Assembly: GCF_904849725.1 (NCBI RefSeq)
Contig: NC_058520.1
Location: forward strand, 325,573,186 to 325,637,185
Source: Hordeum vulgare subsp. vulgare
Lineage: Eukaryota; Streptophyta; Magnoliopsida; Poales; Poaceae
Direction of reading: 5' to 3'
DNA length: 64,000 nt
This document shows positions 31,401 through 43,145 of this stretch, piece after piece. The notes beneath the pieces were generated by a model. The model was not told where the DNA came from. It did not search any database and saw only the letters and a list, made by a program, of their open reading frames with translations. The position numbers were made by a program, and so were the translations under genes. The first letter of the stretch is position 1, and every line of letters begins with the position of its first letter.

Positions 31401-33408
31401 ATGAGGAATCCGAGAGATCCAAAAACTAAAGTCTTGCCCTCAACTATGAGGACAGGTAAGGAACTGCCATCTAGCTGTGCACTTGATTCACCTTCAGTTA
31501 TCAGTAAGTTTGCGACACCACCTCCTGCTAGAAATTTTGATGTGTCGCCTGTGCTTGATGATGCTACTTCTGCTATCCATGATGCTTGTGATGATGCTTT
31601 GCTTGATACTGCTTCGCCACTAGGTGCATTTCTTGATGCACAAATTGCTAGAGTTGCTACTGAATGTGATGATACTTCTGAGACTGCTGAAATTATTGAA
31701 GTAGAACCTACTGTTTCACCTGCTAGAACTAGCTCTGCTAGATATGAATTGCCTGATATACCTGAGGGTTATGTTATGGAGGGAGAGATAGCTGAGGACT
31801 TTCTTGCTTGTAAGGATAGTTATGATCTTGAGAAATTACTGCGCAAGTGGAAAGAAAAATTTATGAACGCTAGAATGAAATATGATCCTAAGTTTGCTCC
31901 TTCCCCTATCTTTGTAACCGATAAGAATTATGAATTCTCTGTCGATCTTGAGCTAATCGCTTTGGTCGAATCTGATCCTTTTCATGGTTATGAGTCTGAA
32001 ACAGTTGTAGCACATCTTACTAAGCGACACGATATAGCCACCCTATTCACGAGTGAGGAAAAGATCCGCCACTACTATATCCTTAAGCTATTTCCTTTCT
32101 CGCTAAAGGATGATGCTAAGACTTGGTTCACTTCTCTTGCTCCTGGTTGTGTGCGTAGTCCCCAGGATATGATCTACTACTTCTCTGAAAAATATTTTCC
32201 TGTCCATAAGAAACAAGCTGCCTTCCAGGAAATATATAACTTTGTGCAAGTTGAAGAAGAGAGTCTCCCACAAGCTTGGGGGAGGCTTGTCCAGCTACTG
32301 AATGCTTTGCCTGATCACCCTCTTGAGAAGAATGAAATACTTGATATCCTCTATAATGGACTAACCGATGCTTCTAGGGACCACCTAGATAGTTGTGCTG
32401 GTTGTGTTTTCAGGGAACGAACTGTGGAACAAGATGAGATTCTATTGAATAATATCTTGTGCAATGAGAATGCTTGGACTATTCCCGAACCACCTCCGAA
32501 ACCAACTCCAAAGAAAAGAGGTATCCTATTCCTCAGTCCTGAAGATATGCAAGAGGCTAAGAAATCTATGCAAGAGAAATGCATGAAATCTGAAGATGTT
32601 AAGAATCTACCACCTATCGAAGAGATCCATGGTCTTGATAACCCGACACAGGTAGTAGAGGTAAATTCTCTTCGTAGATTCAATGAGAGTGATATTCCTT
32701 TTGATAAACCTGCTAGCTTATTCTTAGATGAATTTGATAACTTTGTTGCCAAACAACAAAGTTTCAATGATTATGTTAGCAGACAATTGGAACAGAATGC
32801 TCATATGCTTAGTCATTTAAGTGCTTGTGTGGATAGAAATGTCAATGATCTTAATCTTTTGAGTAAACGTGCCTCTATGATCACCACTCAAGTAGAACAA
32901 GTACTTAAGGCTCAAAATGACTTGCTCAATGAGCTGAATAACAATTCTGTTAGAGTCGTCACTAGAGGCGGTAGAATGACTCAGGAACCTTTGTATCCTG
33001 AGGGCCATCCTAAGAGAATTGAACAAGATTCTCAAGGAGTTAGCATCGAGGCACCTAGTCATCCTAGTAATAGGAAGAAAAGGAAAGATGATAGGAACTT
33101 GCATGCTAGCAACCGTGCCGCTATTACACCTGAGAATACAAATGATATCTCTGTTTCTGATGCCGAAACACAATTTGGTGATGAACATGAGCCTAGTGAT
33201 AATATCGATAGTGGTGTTCATGATGATGCTCAACCTAGAAATCATAAGGATGTGGAGATTGAACCTGTTGATCTTGATAAGCCACAACCTAAGAATAGGA
33301 GATATGATAAGAATGACTTCATTGCGAGGAAGCATGGTAAAGAAAGAGAACCATGGGTTTAGAAACCCATGCCCTTTCGTCCCAGACCATCCAAGAAAAA
33401 GGATGATG
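31401..33408 (+). pseudogene. Athila-type gag, nearly intact (one stop, one frameshift at the end)
   Basis: The frame is open from an ATG at 31401 (an earlier in-frame ATG at 31377 is less likely) to a TAG at 33360-33362, about 650 residues. An acidic N-terminal third is followed by the retrotransposon Gag domain (residues ~175-330: SEEKIRHYYILKLFPFSLKD, DAKTWFTSLAPG, YFPVHKKQAAFQEIYNF, ILDILYNGL). A hinge with PPPKPTPKKRGILFLSPED follows, then a coiled coil (residues ~450-530) and a basic/acidic tail. The TAG replaces a glutamine codon at the place where element 2 has CAA, and a frameshift near 33410 leads into the protease. It has no zinc knuckle, as is usual in Athila Gags. Gag forms the particle. 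This is the longest open frame in the window. Confidence 0.85.
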
Positions 33409-34134
33409 AAGATTTTGGAGCGCTTTGTTGAAATGATTAGACCTGTCTTTCTGCAAATGCGTTTGACAGATATGCTCAAAATGTCTCCTTATGCTAAGTA
33501 CATGAAGGATATTGTGACTAATAAAAGGAGGATACGTGAGGTTGAGATTTCCACCATGCTTGCCAATTACACCTTCAAGGGTGGAACTCCTAAGAAACTA
33601 GCTGATCCCGGAGTGCCCACTATACCTTGCTCCATTAAAGGCAACTACGTTAGAACTGCTTTATGTGATCTTGGAGCTGGTGTTAGTGTTATGCCTCTCT
33701 CTCTTTACCGTAGACTTGAATTGGATAACTTGACACCCACTGAAATCTTCTTGCAAATGGCAGACAAATCAACTGTTTTCCCTATCGGCATTTGCGAGGA
33801 TGTGCCTGTTGTGATTGCCAACGTTACCATCTTAACGAACTTTGTTATTCTGGATATTCCCAAGGATGATGCCATGGCGGTCATCCTTGGAAGACCCTTT
33901 TTAAACACTGCAGGGGCTGTTATTGATTGCAACAAAGGCAATGTCACTTTCCATGTCAATGATTATGAGCATACGGTGCACTTTCCGAAGAAACAATATC
34001 GAGTACATTGCATCAATGCTATTGAAAAAACTTCATCGATTCTTATTGGGAGCTTTGAATGCCCAATACCTACTGTCAAGATGAAGTATTATTTACTTGT
34101 TGGGGATATGCACATCCCCATTGAGGTAACCTAG
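33409..34134 (+). pseudogene. Athila-type aspartic protease
   Basis: In the frame after the gag frameshift the sequence reads a helical linker (YAKYMKDIVTNKRRIREVEI) and then the retropepsin fold. The active-site motif is CDLGAGVSVMPLSLY, with D-L-G where D-S/T-G is usual, and the second strand pair is VILGRPFLNTAGAVIDC. It ends with a stop at 34134. Its role would be to cut the Gag polyprotein. No reverse transcriptase follows, so the element depends on another for copying. The domain is complete, but it is out of frame with gag. Confidence 0.8.
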
Positions 34135-34855
34135 TGACTATTCGAAAATTCTCCGGTTTTATGCGAATCGAAAAAAGTTTGTCAAGGAGACTTGATCAAC
34201 CTCATTGACAGATTTCTTTTGATGACCATGAGATGGATGAATCTAAGAGTCACAAACCTCTGTTCCGAACTTTTACCTTCGGCCGTTTAGAAGAAAAATG
34301 ACAGATTTAGCTTTAGTTTTTCCTGTTTTCTGCTTTTTGCGTCCCTTAGAAAAGTGTCCCGAAAATAAAAGTTCTTCAAATGCCCTGAAAATCAAGTATG
34401 TTTTTTTTCTGGAATTTTTGAAAAATTTTGAGAGAAAGAGCTAGTCACGGGGATGCACCAGTGGGCCACAAGCCTAGGAGGCGCGGACACCCCCCTTGGC
34501 CGCGCCTACCAGGCTTGTGGGGCCCACAGCCCCCCCTCCACTTATTCCAGCTCCCATCTCCTTCTCCTACCTAAAAAAAAAATCATTCCACAGCTCAAAC
34601 CCGTGTTCTTGCTCTTCTTGCTGCGATTTTCGATCTTCTTGTGCAAAGCCCCATTCACCAAACTGTTTTGAGGAAATTGCTCCTTGGTATGTGACTCCTC
34701 CATTGGTCCAATTAGTTTTTGCTCTAGTGCCTTATACGTCGCGTATATTTGCTGCCTTGGTGACCTTGTTCTTGAGCTTTGCATGCTAATTTTAGCTGGT
34801 CCCAAGTAGTTTTGAAGCATGATATGGCCTCTAGGCACTTGAAGGAGTAGTTGCT
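34135..34855. other. Non-coding spacer between protease and extra ORF (Athila element 1)
   Basis: AT-rich sequence with a GC-rich patch at 34450-34560 (CACAAGCCTAGGAGGCG). That patch resembles a segment inside the LTRs of the same family (30140-30200), so LTR-like sequence has been duplicated or recombined here. No coding content. In a complete Athila element reverse transcriptase and integrase would lie here. Confidence 0.45.
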
Positions 34856-35616
34856 ATGAGTTTAGTTGAGCCTCGTTCACTTTTCTTCCGAGTCACTAAA
34901 AATTTCAGAAATTTTCAGAGAAAGAAAAGGGAAAAGATGAGGAGGTTCCTAAGAGGCTCTTCAAGTCGTGACCCCAAGGGAGATGAAAATGAGAAGAAGA
35001 AACCGAAGTATCCTATTCCCCGAGTTGCAGAAGTTCGAGCATGCGAGTGGCCAAGCGATGTGTTCTTACGTGCCGCCGGTCTTTATGAGGATTTTTTATT
35101 ACTTGGTGGAGAACGCAGGCCTTACCGCATTTGTTGAAGATAAGTGTCCACAATACCTCCTCCTCACTAATATTTTCGTGCAAAGCTTTAACTTCTATCC
35201 GATGAAGAGTCCTCCTATGGTTGAGTTCAAGTTATATGATATCCCCCAGCGCATGTCACTTCAGGATTTTTGCAATGTTTGCAGATTACCTTATGTTGGG
35301 GATATTCATGAACTTCGTCCACGGGACTTGGAAGCTTTCATCGATACTATTGTTGTAGGAGAGGAGAGAGGAGTATCTTCCTCTAGAGTTGCTAGCATAC
35401 ATTTTCCCGTGCTTCGGTATTTCTCATTATTCATGGGAAAATGTTTGATTGGGCGTGGGAAAGCTGGGGCCCTTAGCTCCCCAGACCTTGCGGTTTTGCG
35501 TGATGCCCTTTGTAATGATAAAACTTATAGCTTGGGTGCTATAGTGGCTCAACGGTTGAACATAAACCGTACTAAAGGCGATGTTTATGGAGGTATCTAT
35601 GCTACCCGTTTTGATG
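34856..35616 (+). pseudogene. Extra ORF of Athila-type element 1 (ATHILA ORF-like), 3' end lost
   Basis: The first part is read from 34856 (a basic stretch, MRRFLRGSSSRDPKG). A frameshift in the T run at about 35086-35092 moves it to a second frame that runs to 35616. The folded-looking core includes YLLLTNIFVQSFNFYP, VEFKLYDIPQRMSLQDFCNV and LRYFSLFMGKCLIGRGKAGA. It is homologous segment by segment to 40674-41815 in element 2. The C-terminus is missing because the deletion that removed the LTR start cuts in after IYATRF. The pattern resembles plant-retroelement ORFs grouped as ATHILA ORF-1 or 'putative plant transposon protein'. Function unknown; no signal peptide or membrane segment is seen. 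Confidence 0.6.
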
Positions 35617-36401
35617 GAGATTGGTCCCTAGTATCCACTATGTTGTGAGATTGATGTTGCTACTACTTTTCTATGCTTAATGCTTGTCACTAGGGCCCGA
35701 GTGCCATGATTTCAGATCTGAACCTATTATGTTTCCATCAATATATGTGTGTTCTTGATCCAATCTTGCAAGTTGTAGTCACCTACTATGTGTTATGACC
35801 GGACAACCCCGGAGTGACAATAGCCGGAACCACTCCCGGAGATGACCATAGTATGAGGAGTTCATTTATTCACTAAGCGCTAATGCTTTGTGCCAGTTCT
35901 CTATTAAAAGGAGAACCTTAATATCCCTTAGTTTCCATTAGGACCCCGCTGCCACGGGAGGGATGGACAATAGATGTCAGGCAAGTTCTTTGCCATAAGC
36001 ACGTATGACTATATACGGAATGCATGCCTACATTACATTGACGAACTCGAGCTAGTTACATATATCTCCATGTTATAACTGTTGCATGATGAATGTCATC
36101 CGACATAATTATCCATCACCGATACATTGCCTACAAATTTTTCTTACTGGTCCTTGCTAAGTTACTTTGTCGCTACTGCTGTCACTGCTACTACAGTTAC
36201 CGTTGCTATTGTTGCTATCAGACTACTTTGCTACTGAAACTTTGCTGCAGATACTAAATCTTTCAGGTGTGGTTGTATTGACAACTGAACTGCTAATACT
36301 CAAGAATATTCTTTGGCTTTCCCTAATGTCGATTCAACAAATTTGGGTTGAATACTCTACCCTCGAAAACTATTGCGATCCCCTATACTTGTGGGTTATC
36401 A
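35617..36401 (+). repeat. Truncated 3' LTR of Athila-type element 1
   Basis: It aligns with 30502-31322 of the 5' LTR and ends GTGGGTTATCA, followed by GCCGT. The break point has short homology: GTTTTGATGGAGATTG here and GTTTTGATGGGGATTG in the 5' LTR at 30496, suggesting deletion by microhomology. It lacks the ~30-bp duplication seen in the 5' copy. Confidence 0.85.
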
Positions 36402-36406
36402 GCCGT

Positions 36407-37461
36407 CCCTGGCGATCAACGAAGAACAAGACACGCCACCCACACCCCCGCGGCGTGTCGCGGACCTTGAGCCCAGGCAGGAAGCGTGACCCCGTGCCCG
36501 GCCTCGTGAACCCAGGGCGGGACCCGGAGATGAAGCAAGCTGCCAGATGATTCACCGATCGCACGCCAATGTATGCGCTCGCCTGGAGCTACAAATCCCG
36601 TGTTGTGAGCACGCCCCGCTCGAAGCAGACCCCATGGATCAACAAGACCTGGCAGCCCCCGCACGTACCGCACCAATTGGACCGGTGGGGTGCCTTGCTA
36701 TCGCCCCGAGCTCTACCCCGCTGCATGGCCCTGCAAGTTCAAGCCGGACCTCCCCCCGCGTTACGATGGCACCCAAGACACGGCTGAGTTCCTGCAACTC
36801 TACATGCTGATCATCAGGGTGGCTGGAGGAGGCGACAAAATCATGACGTGTTGGTTCGCAATGGCGCTCAAGGGCGGCGCACTCTCTTGGCTCCTCAACC
36901 TCCCGAAGGCATCCATCAGCTCGTGGGACGGCCTGCGCGAGCAGTTTATCGCCAGCTTCCAGGGCACCCGCGACCTCGCCCCCACCGTGAATGACCTGCG
37001 ACGCATCAAGCAGCAGGAAGGAGAGACCCTGGGCAAGTTCATACAACACTTCACAGTTATGCCCTTCAAGATCCACAAGGCATCGGACGAAGCCGTCATC
37101 TCGGCTTTTTCCGACAGAGTCACCGACCTCAACATGAAGGAAAAGCTCGCCATGAACGATGAAATGAGCACCGCACTAGAGATGTTCAACTTGGAAAGCA
37201 AATGCGCCAAGGCTGAAGAAGGACACCTGTCGCTCCTCGGGCCCCAGGCAGCGGACCCAGAAGAGAAGAAAGCCAAATCCAATGAGGTGAAGCGTAAGGC
37301 CCCAGTGGTGCTCGCCGCTGAGCCTGAGGCGAAGCATGTCCGAGGGGGAGAGCGCCCGTCCGGAGGGGGCCCGACGTGCATCTTCCATGGCACCATCGGC
37401 CATGATACCTCTAAGTGTCAAGAACTCCATTTGGTCCGTGCTGAGCACTTCAACTGGTGCC
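36407..37461 (+). pseudogene. gag, central part, of the 28572-53692 gypsy
   Basis: From 36690 to about 37460 one frame stays open. It contains the classical gypsy Gag domain (WPCKFKPDLPPRYDGTQDTA, LKGGALSWLLNLPKASISSW, LREQFIASFQGT, GETLGKFIQHF). A charged linker and a Cys/His cluster (CIFHGTIGHDTSKCQEL) in the place of a zinc knuckle follow. The upstream part (36407-36689) has stops. At 37461 the frame is cut by the second Athila insertion and continues at 46763. Base composition is GC-rich, unlike the AT-rich Athila elements on each side. Confidence 0.8.
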
Positions 37462-38827
37462 TAATAACCCACAAGTGTAGGGGATCGCAATAGTCTTTGT
37501 GGGTAAGTTAACCCAATTTATTGATTCGACACAAGAGGAGCCAAAGAATATTTATAAGCTTTAACAATTGAGTTCTCAATTAAACCACACTTGAAAGATG
37601 CTTGCTTCGCAACAAAATATTAGTAGCAACGGTGATATGGAAGTGACGGCGGCAACGAAACTAAAAGTGTCAAAGCAACAAAAGTAAAACGACAAAAGTA
37701 AAGTAACTTCTAACTAGTAGGATTAAAACACTGTAGGCTAAGGAGATGGATGGTTGGTCATGGATGAGAGATATCATGTATTTAACTTGGGGCAAGGCAC
37801 ATACAAAAGTAATGATCATCTAGGCATATATCAAACATTAGGCATGTATCCCGAGGTAGTGGTGCGTGCTTGCAATAAGAACTTGCACAACATCTTTTGT
37901 CCTACCATCCCGCTATCAACGTGGATAAAAGGAACTTATGGAGACTAAGGTGCTCCTGTCAAAGAGCACCGGAACAAAGGATTAACAATCAATGGATACA
38001 TGGGATCCTCAAACTATAGCCCATCCCCTTTGGTGTCCCAAGATGTCACCATTGGGATCGCCGGTTCCGGACTATAATAGGTGCATACTACTCATAGATA
38101 GGATCTAGAACACAAATATATTCATGAAAACATAAGGTATTAAAATATGAAATCATGGCACTCGGGCCCAAAGTGACAAGCATTAAGAGTGACAAGTAGT
38201 AGCAAAGATGATAAACACCATAGTAGATGATAGGCAACATGCCCCCAACAATCCGACGAACTATTACATGATCTAACTCATCCAATCTCTCCCATCTCCT
38301 TCACCTACAGCAGGGAATTACTCACACATGATGGGAGAAGCCATGGAAGGATGATGGAGTGGTGATGGTGATGACGATGGCGATGATTTCCCCTCTCCGG
38401 AGGCCAAAACAACCTCCAGTTAGCTCTCCCGAAGATGAACCGAGGGTGGCGGTGGCTCTGCATCGAGAACTTGCAAAACGAATCATGTTCTGGAATTTCC
38501 TCATCATGGGTAAAAATAGGAGCTAGAGTAGGGCACCAGAGGGGATGGGCCCTGCCCAGGCGGCCTCCCGGCGCGGCCAGGGGACAGTCGCGCCAACTGG
38601 TCGCCTGGGGGGCCTGTGGCTCCCCTCTAGCCCATCTTCTGGCCCATGGTCGCTCCCGGTGTGTGGATTTTCTCTATTTTTATGGGATTTTCCGGGACAT
38701 TTAAATATCCATTTTCCTGCACACAAGAAAACCATATAGGCAGCTCTGCTTTCATTCAAATCATGCAAAAATGATGCCAAAAAATAGCAAAAGTGTTTGG
38801 AAAAGTCGATACGTTTGAGACGTATCA
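37462..38827 (-). repeat. 3' LTR of Athila-type element 2
   Basis: On the plus strand it runs from TAATAACCCACAAGTG (TG decayed to TA) to TTTGAGACGTATCA. It pairs with 45363-46757. It lacks ~25 bases near 38745 that the partner has (46645-46680). The minus-strand opening TGATACGTCTCAAACGTATC contains the palindrome GATACGT...ACGTATC. Confidence 0.85.
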
Positions 38828-38844
38828 AATCCCCCAAGCTTAGC
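38828..38844 (-). other. Polypurine tract of Athila-type element 2
   Basis: The minus strand reads GCTAAGCTTGGGGGATT immediately before the LTR TG. AAGCTTGGGG is shared with the gypsy fragment at 18804-18817. Confidence 0.75.
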
Positions 38845-40673
38845 ATATTGCTTGTCCTCAAGCAATTCATTTTAACAAACTGAACGCGACAAAGAAAGCT
38901 TTGACAAACTCTTTTGCTTCATCAGATGTATATAAGCGTGCACTACGGATAAGTCCAACAAGTATTGCAGTAATGCTACAAAAACAATACACGAAGCAAT
39001 CGTGCAATCATGTAAAGTGTTTCAAACAACTAAGAAAGAATAATATGTAACTGAAAATCATAGCGAGAACACAATGCACATGACTTGGAAATACTAGAGT
39101 GGTATCTCATTAGCCCCCATGAGTGAAGCAAAACATAAATGCAGACGCTCCTTGGGAGTATTAAAGGAGACTACAAATAAATATTTCAGAATAAGCAATA
39201 TATAAATCATGCAGAAGAGAATGCGATGCTTTGGGATAATGCACATTATACTCAGAATAACAATTATGCTCTCTATAGTTAGTGTTTTTTATAAGAAGAG
39301 GATGACTCAATAGAAAAGTAAAATAGATAGGCCCTTCGCAGAGGGAAGCATTGAGTTGCAGAGGTGCCAGATTTTGAGCTTTAAAACAGAGATAAATCAA
39401 CATTTTGAATGGCATGCTTTCATTGTCAACGTAAGAACTAAGAAATCTCAATATCTTCCATGGTAAATACATTATAGGCGGTTCCCAAACAGAAAAGTAA
39501 AGTTTTAACTCCCCCTCCACCAATCAATCACACTCCACGGCGGGTCGAATCCACGGGTACCGTCCATACAAACAACCATCATGGGGGAGTTTTGTTTCAT
39601 TAAATTTGGTTTACCTCTGAGAATGGAGCTCGACATCCCGCTTACCAGCCACTTTCTCGTGAATGATAGTGAATGAACACATATCTTGAGAATAACCTAC
39701 TTAGCATGGAAGATATTGGTAGCCCCTAGTCACTTCATGAGCGATTAGGGCATACAAAACAAAATATTCACTTGAAAATTTAGAATACGACACATGCAAT
39801 TTTACTTAGAACGACACATAAATACTGCATATAGGTAGATATGGTGGACTCATATGGCACAACTGGTTTTATGGATTTGGATGCACAAGCAGTCAATCCG
39901 CTTAATACAATCGAAGGCTAGCAAAACACGGGGAAGCGACCAACTAGAGAGCAATAATAGTCATAATCATGCAGAGCGACAAAGCAACATTGAATTGGGC
40001 ATGAAAGCAATATAACTATTCTGAAATAAAAAAATCGTCAAGGCTTGATAGACTTTTAGTCATAAACATGTGTAAGCATGTGCCAAGTCAATTCAAAAAC
40101 TCTCCGAAGGGAAATACCACTCTAATATGCCAAACCATGAACAATGCAATGTATGAAAATTATTTCAATAACACATTATGCACTCCAGCTATTTGAGACT
40201 AGTCACAAAGAAAGCGTGAACTACTGGGAAAGCGTTGTAATCATAGCACTATGTCGCTACAAGCTGGTCTCTATATCATAAGTACATGCATATGTACAAA
40301 AGTAGAAACAAACAGAGTTCATACCGGCTTTCCTTGTTGCATCCCTTCCGTCGATCTTCGTCATTATTGCATCGTCACTTGCACGATCAAACGTAGAAAG
40401 ATATAATCAAGTGCAATTGCAACCATGGACGCGAGCTGGACTCTGCAAACAAAGCAAACTAAAGAGGGAAAAGAAATCTTTTTGGGTTTTCCAAAGGTTA
40501 AACGAAAAACAAAAGAAACGAGAAATATTTTTGTTGTTTTTGCAAAGAAAGAACAAAGAAGAACAGACAAAAACTCCAAAAAGACATAAAAAGGAAACTA
40601 CGGATGATACATTGAAAGGGGAGAAGGATACGTACTCCCCCAAGCTTAGGATTTTGGCCTAAGTTGAGCTTGG
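38845..40673. other. Non-coding 3' internal region of Athila-type element 2
   Basis: About 1.8 kb of AT-rich sequence with only short frames, such as the lysine-rich one near 40411-40660. I recognise nothing coding. Long untranslated stretches before the 3' LTR are normal for the Athila group. Confidence 0.5.
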
Positions 40674-41815
40674 CTACTTCGGGATCCAGGAGCTTCCTCC
40701 AGCTCTGGAGTGGTACTGGTGGCTCCAAGAATCATACGAATCCTCGGGCGTGTACACTGATGCCCAGCTGGCCTCCCAAGGAGAAGGTTCTTCTTCCTCG
40801 GGAACAACCTCCTCCATGGGGTTGTGGAACTGCTGCTGGATCACGAATTCGTCCAGCTCAGTCGAGGTGAAAGACCATTCGTTCCTGCTAGTGTAATCAA
40901 ACAAAAGTGGTGCAGGTAGACAGATCTCGCGAGTAGTAAGATCGCCAAATCTCATCATATAAACAAGGCTACCAAACTCAGAAGTCCTAGTAACAAACTC
41001 ATGCCTCTTCATAGTTGTAAGATCAAAGCTTATGAATGAAAAAGGCGTATCATCCGTGCGCACTATGCACCCGAGATGGTCGAGGATAAGTGTGGCATAA
41101 AAGCCACCAAAGTGAGACCCTTTCCGCTGTTAGCGACGAGGCGACGGGCAATCAAAGCACCAATATTATACGTATTATCTCCTAAGAGGGCGGCTCCCAA
41201 GATAGCGAGATCCGGAGCCGAAATGTTGCTCGTGTTGCCACGAGCTAACACCCCTCGAGCAATATAATATGCAAAATACCTGATGTGGGGAAACAAGATG
41301 CTCGAGATCTTCCCCCGATGAATTTCTCGCGGGTCTTTACTTCTAAGGGAAGCAGATAGGGATTTCAGCTCTTATGGATGAACCTTCATTTTGGTCGTCT
41401 TCCCAACATTCCGCACACCTATAATATCACAAAGTTCTGCCAAAGACATGGTAAATACATCCTCATATAATCTGAATTCAATCATGGAAGTTTTATCATT
41501 ATATCTAAACCAGTTGACAAAATAATAGGTGATTTTTGGATACTGTTGCACACGTCGTGTTACGAGATGTTTCAAACCTGCAGCTGCACAGATGTTGTGA
41601 AACTCATTCTGTATACCTCCCTCCATAAGAAAATATGAACATGGGTATGCCATGGCACGTGTCGTGTCCGTCTTGTGGAACAGTTCCGGTGGCACGATAT
41701 CATCATTGTAACTTGTCCTCAGAGTAGAGGATGAAGCTGCAACTCTAGTTAATCTATCAGTAGGCTCGGGTCTCTTCTTCCCAAGCCATCCCTTTACCTT
41801 TCCAAACAAGCTCAT
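40674..41815 (-). pseudogene. Extra ORF of Athila-type element 2 (ATHILA ORF-like), broken
   Basis: It starts with an ATG at 41815 (MSLFGKVKGWLGKKRPEP) and runs 380 codons to about 40674, with a stop near 41370 and a frameshift near 41100-41110. The core motifs match element 1: YPKITYYFVNWF with MIEFRLYEDVFTMSLAELCD, then IRYFAYYIARGVLARGNTSN, then SAPDLAILGAALLGDNTYNI. The C-terminal part, lost in element 1, is acidic and aromatic (HNPMEEVVPEEEEPSPWEAS, SYDSWSHQYHS). Its function is unknown; it resembles the ATHILA ORF family. Without signal peptide or transmembrane helix an envelope role is not supported. Confidence 0.65.
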
Positions 41816-42605
41816 TTCTGAAATTTTTGGTTCATCACAAAAATGGAGGTTTAAGCAAAAATGAGTTGGAGCAAACTATTCTACTCACTCCCCTTATGCA
41901 TAAGCTTGCATCAAAACTTCAGAAATAAATTTCTAGGCATGCAAGTAAGCTCATATGAACAACACCAAGAACTCCTAAATACTCACAAATAAGACCACCA
42001 AACAAAATTTTAATTGGAGGAGTGGAGGAGTCACATACCAGGGATAAAATGCTCAAATTCTCAATGCAAATGATGGGTCGTAGAGAGAGATCGAAATTTG
42101 CCACCAAGAACAACAAGAACTCGAGCTCTAGCAGAAAGATTGGGATTTTTGGAGTGAGAGAGAGAAGGGAGGAAGAAGTACCTGGAAAGGGGCCCAAGCG
42201 GGCCCAGACGACTTGTTGGTGCGGCCATGGGGCAGGCCGCGCCAGCTGGACGCCTAGACAGAGGGTGCCCCCCCTGGCTGGCCCCACGTGCCCCTGCGTC
42301 ACTTTTCCGATGGAAATTTTTATTTTAAATTTTATGGAATTTTTTTGACAACTTCACTTTTGAATTTTTTTTCGAAATATTGAAAGCTGCAAAACTTCCA
42401 GTAACTCGAAACAATAGTTAAACATATGAAGTTTCAAAAACATAAAACTTTGGTACTGCAAGGAGGATGAAAGATAAAGGGAATGAAAACATAACAAGCT
42501 TCTCTTTTTACTCATATAAAACATATTTGTTAGCAAGACTGATCAAGTCTTACTACCAAATAGGTGTTATATTTGAGCAAAAAAGTTTAACTTCTTATAA
42601 AGCAA
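41816..42605. other. Spacer between extra ORF and protease (Athila element 2)
   Basis: AT-rich, with the GC patch at 42180-42300 (reverse complement of a GGCCACAAGCC-like segment) matching the spacer of element 1. No coding content. Confidence 0.45.
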
Positions 42606-43145
42606 TCATGGTACCTTTATCTTAGTGGATATTGTCCCCACCATAATGGTTTTGTATTTGTGGTGCACATGTAGAGGACAATCCCACTCTCCAACCTTCA
42701 CGGTCTCAATATTCTCAATAGAGTTAAGGCCATGCCTTTTATCAATCTTCTTCGGAAAATATACCGTGTGCTCCTTCTCATTAACGTTGGAAGTCACCTT
42801 TCCTTTATTGCAATCAATAATAGCACCTGCGGTGTTAAGAAAAGGTCTACCAAGAATAATAGACATGCTCCTATCCTCGGGCATGTCAAGCACAATAAAG
42901 TCAGTAAGGATCAAGAAATTAGCAACTTCAATGGGAACATCCTCACAAATACCTACAAGGACGGTTGTTGACTTATCAGCCATTTGAAGAGAGATATCTC
43001 TAGGGACTAGTTTATCTAGACAAATCCTTTTGTAAAGAGAGAAAGGCATAACACTCACTCCTACACCATGATCACACAAAGCAGTTCTGACATACTTATT
43101 TTTTATGGACCAAGGAATGGTGGGTAAACCTGGATCACCAAGATG
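42606..43145 (-). pseudogene. Athila-type aspartic protease (element 2)
   Basis: The open stretch 43079-42606 carries the retropepsin motifs CDHGVGVSVMPFSLYKRI (D-H-G in place of D-L-G of element 1) and IILGRPFLNTAGAIIDC. A stop at about 43144 separates it from the Gag linker. The His in the active-site loop is unusual and may abolish activity. This copy is part of a decayed element. Confidence 0.75.

Larger units (their letters stand above)
29909..36401 (+). mobile_element. Athila-type gypsy element 1 (non-autonomous), plus strand
   Basis: The 5' LTR is 29909-31322 and a truncated 3' LTR is 35617-36401, with GCCGT duplicated at 29904-29908 and 36402-36406. Inside are a primer site, a long gag, a protease, a spacer and an extra ORF. 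Reverse transcriptase, RNase H and integrase are missing. The first ~590 bases of the 3' LTR, its polypurine tract and the end of the extra ORF have been deleted. Overlapping LTR parts differ at about 5-6% by eye, less than in the surrounding gypsy, which fits the nesting order. Gag type and LTR ends place it with Athila-clade families such as Sabrina. Confidence 0.88.

Noticed and set aside
31377..33362. Long intact frame as a possible host gene
   Set aside because: It is the Gag of an Athila-type element, flanked by LTR, primer site and protease, with a co-linear homologue at 43146-45175.
32817..33479. 220-codon minus-strand frame opposite the Athila gag tail
   Set aside because: Low-complexity shadow frame, with no counterpart opposite the gag of element 2.
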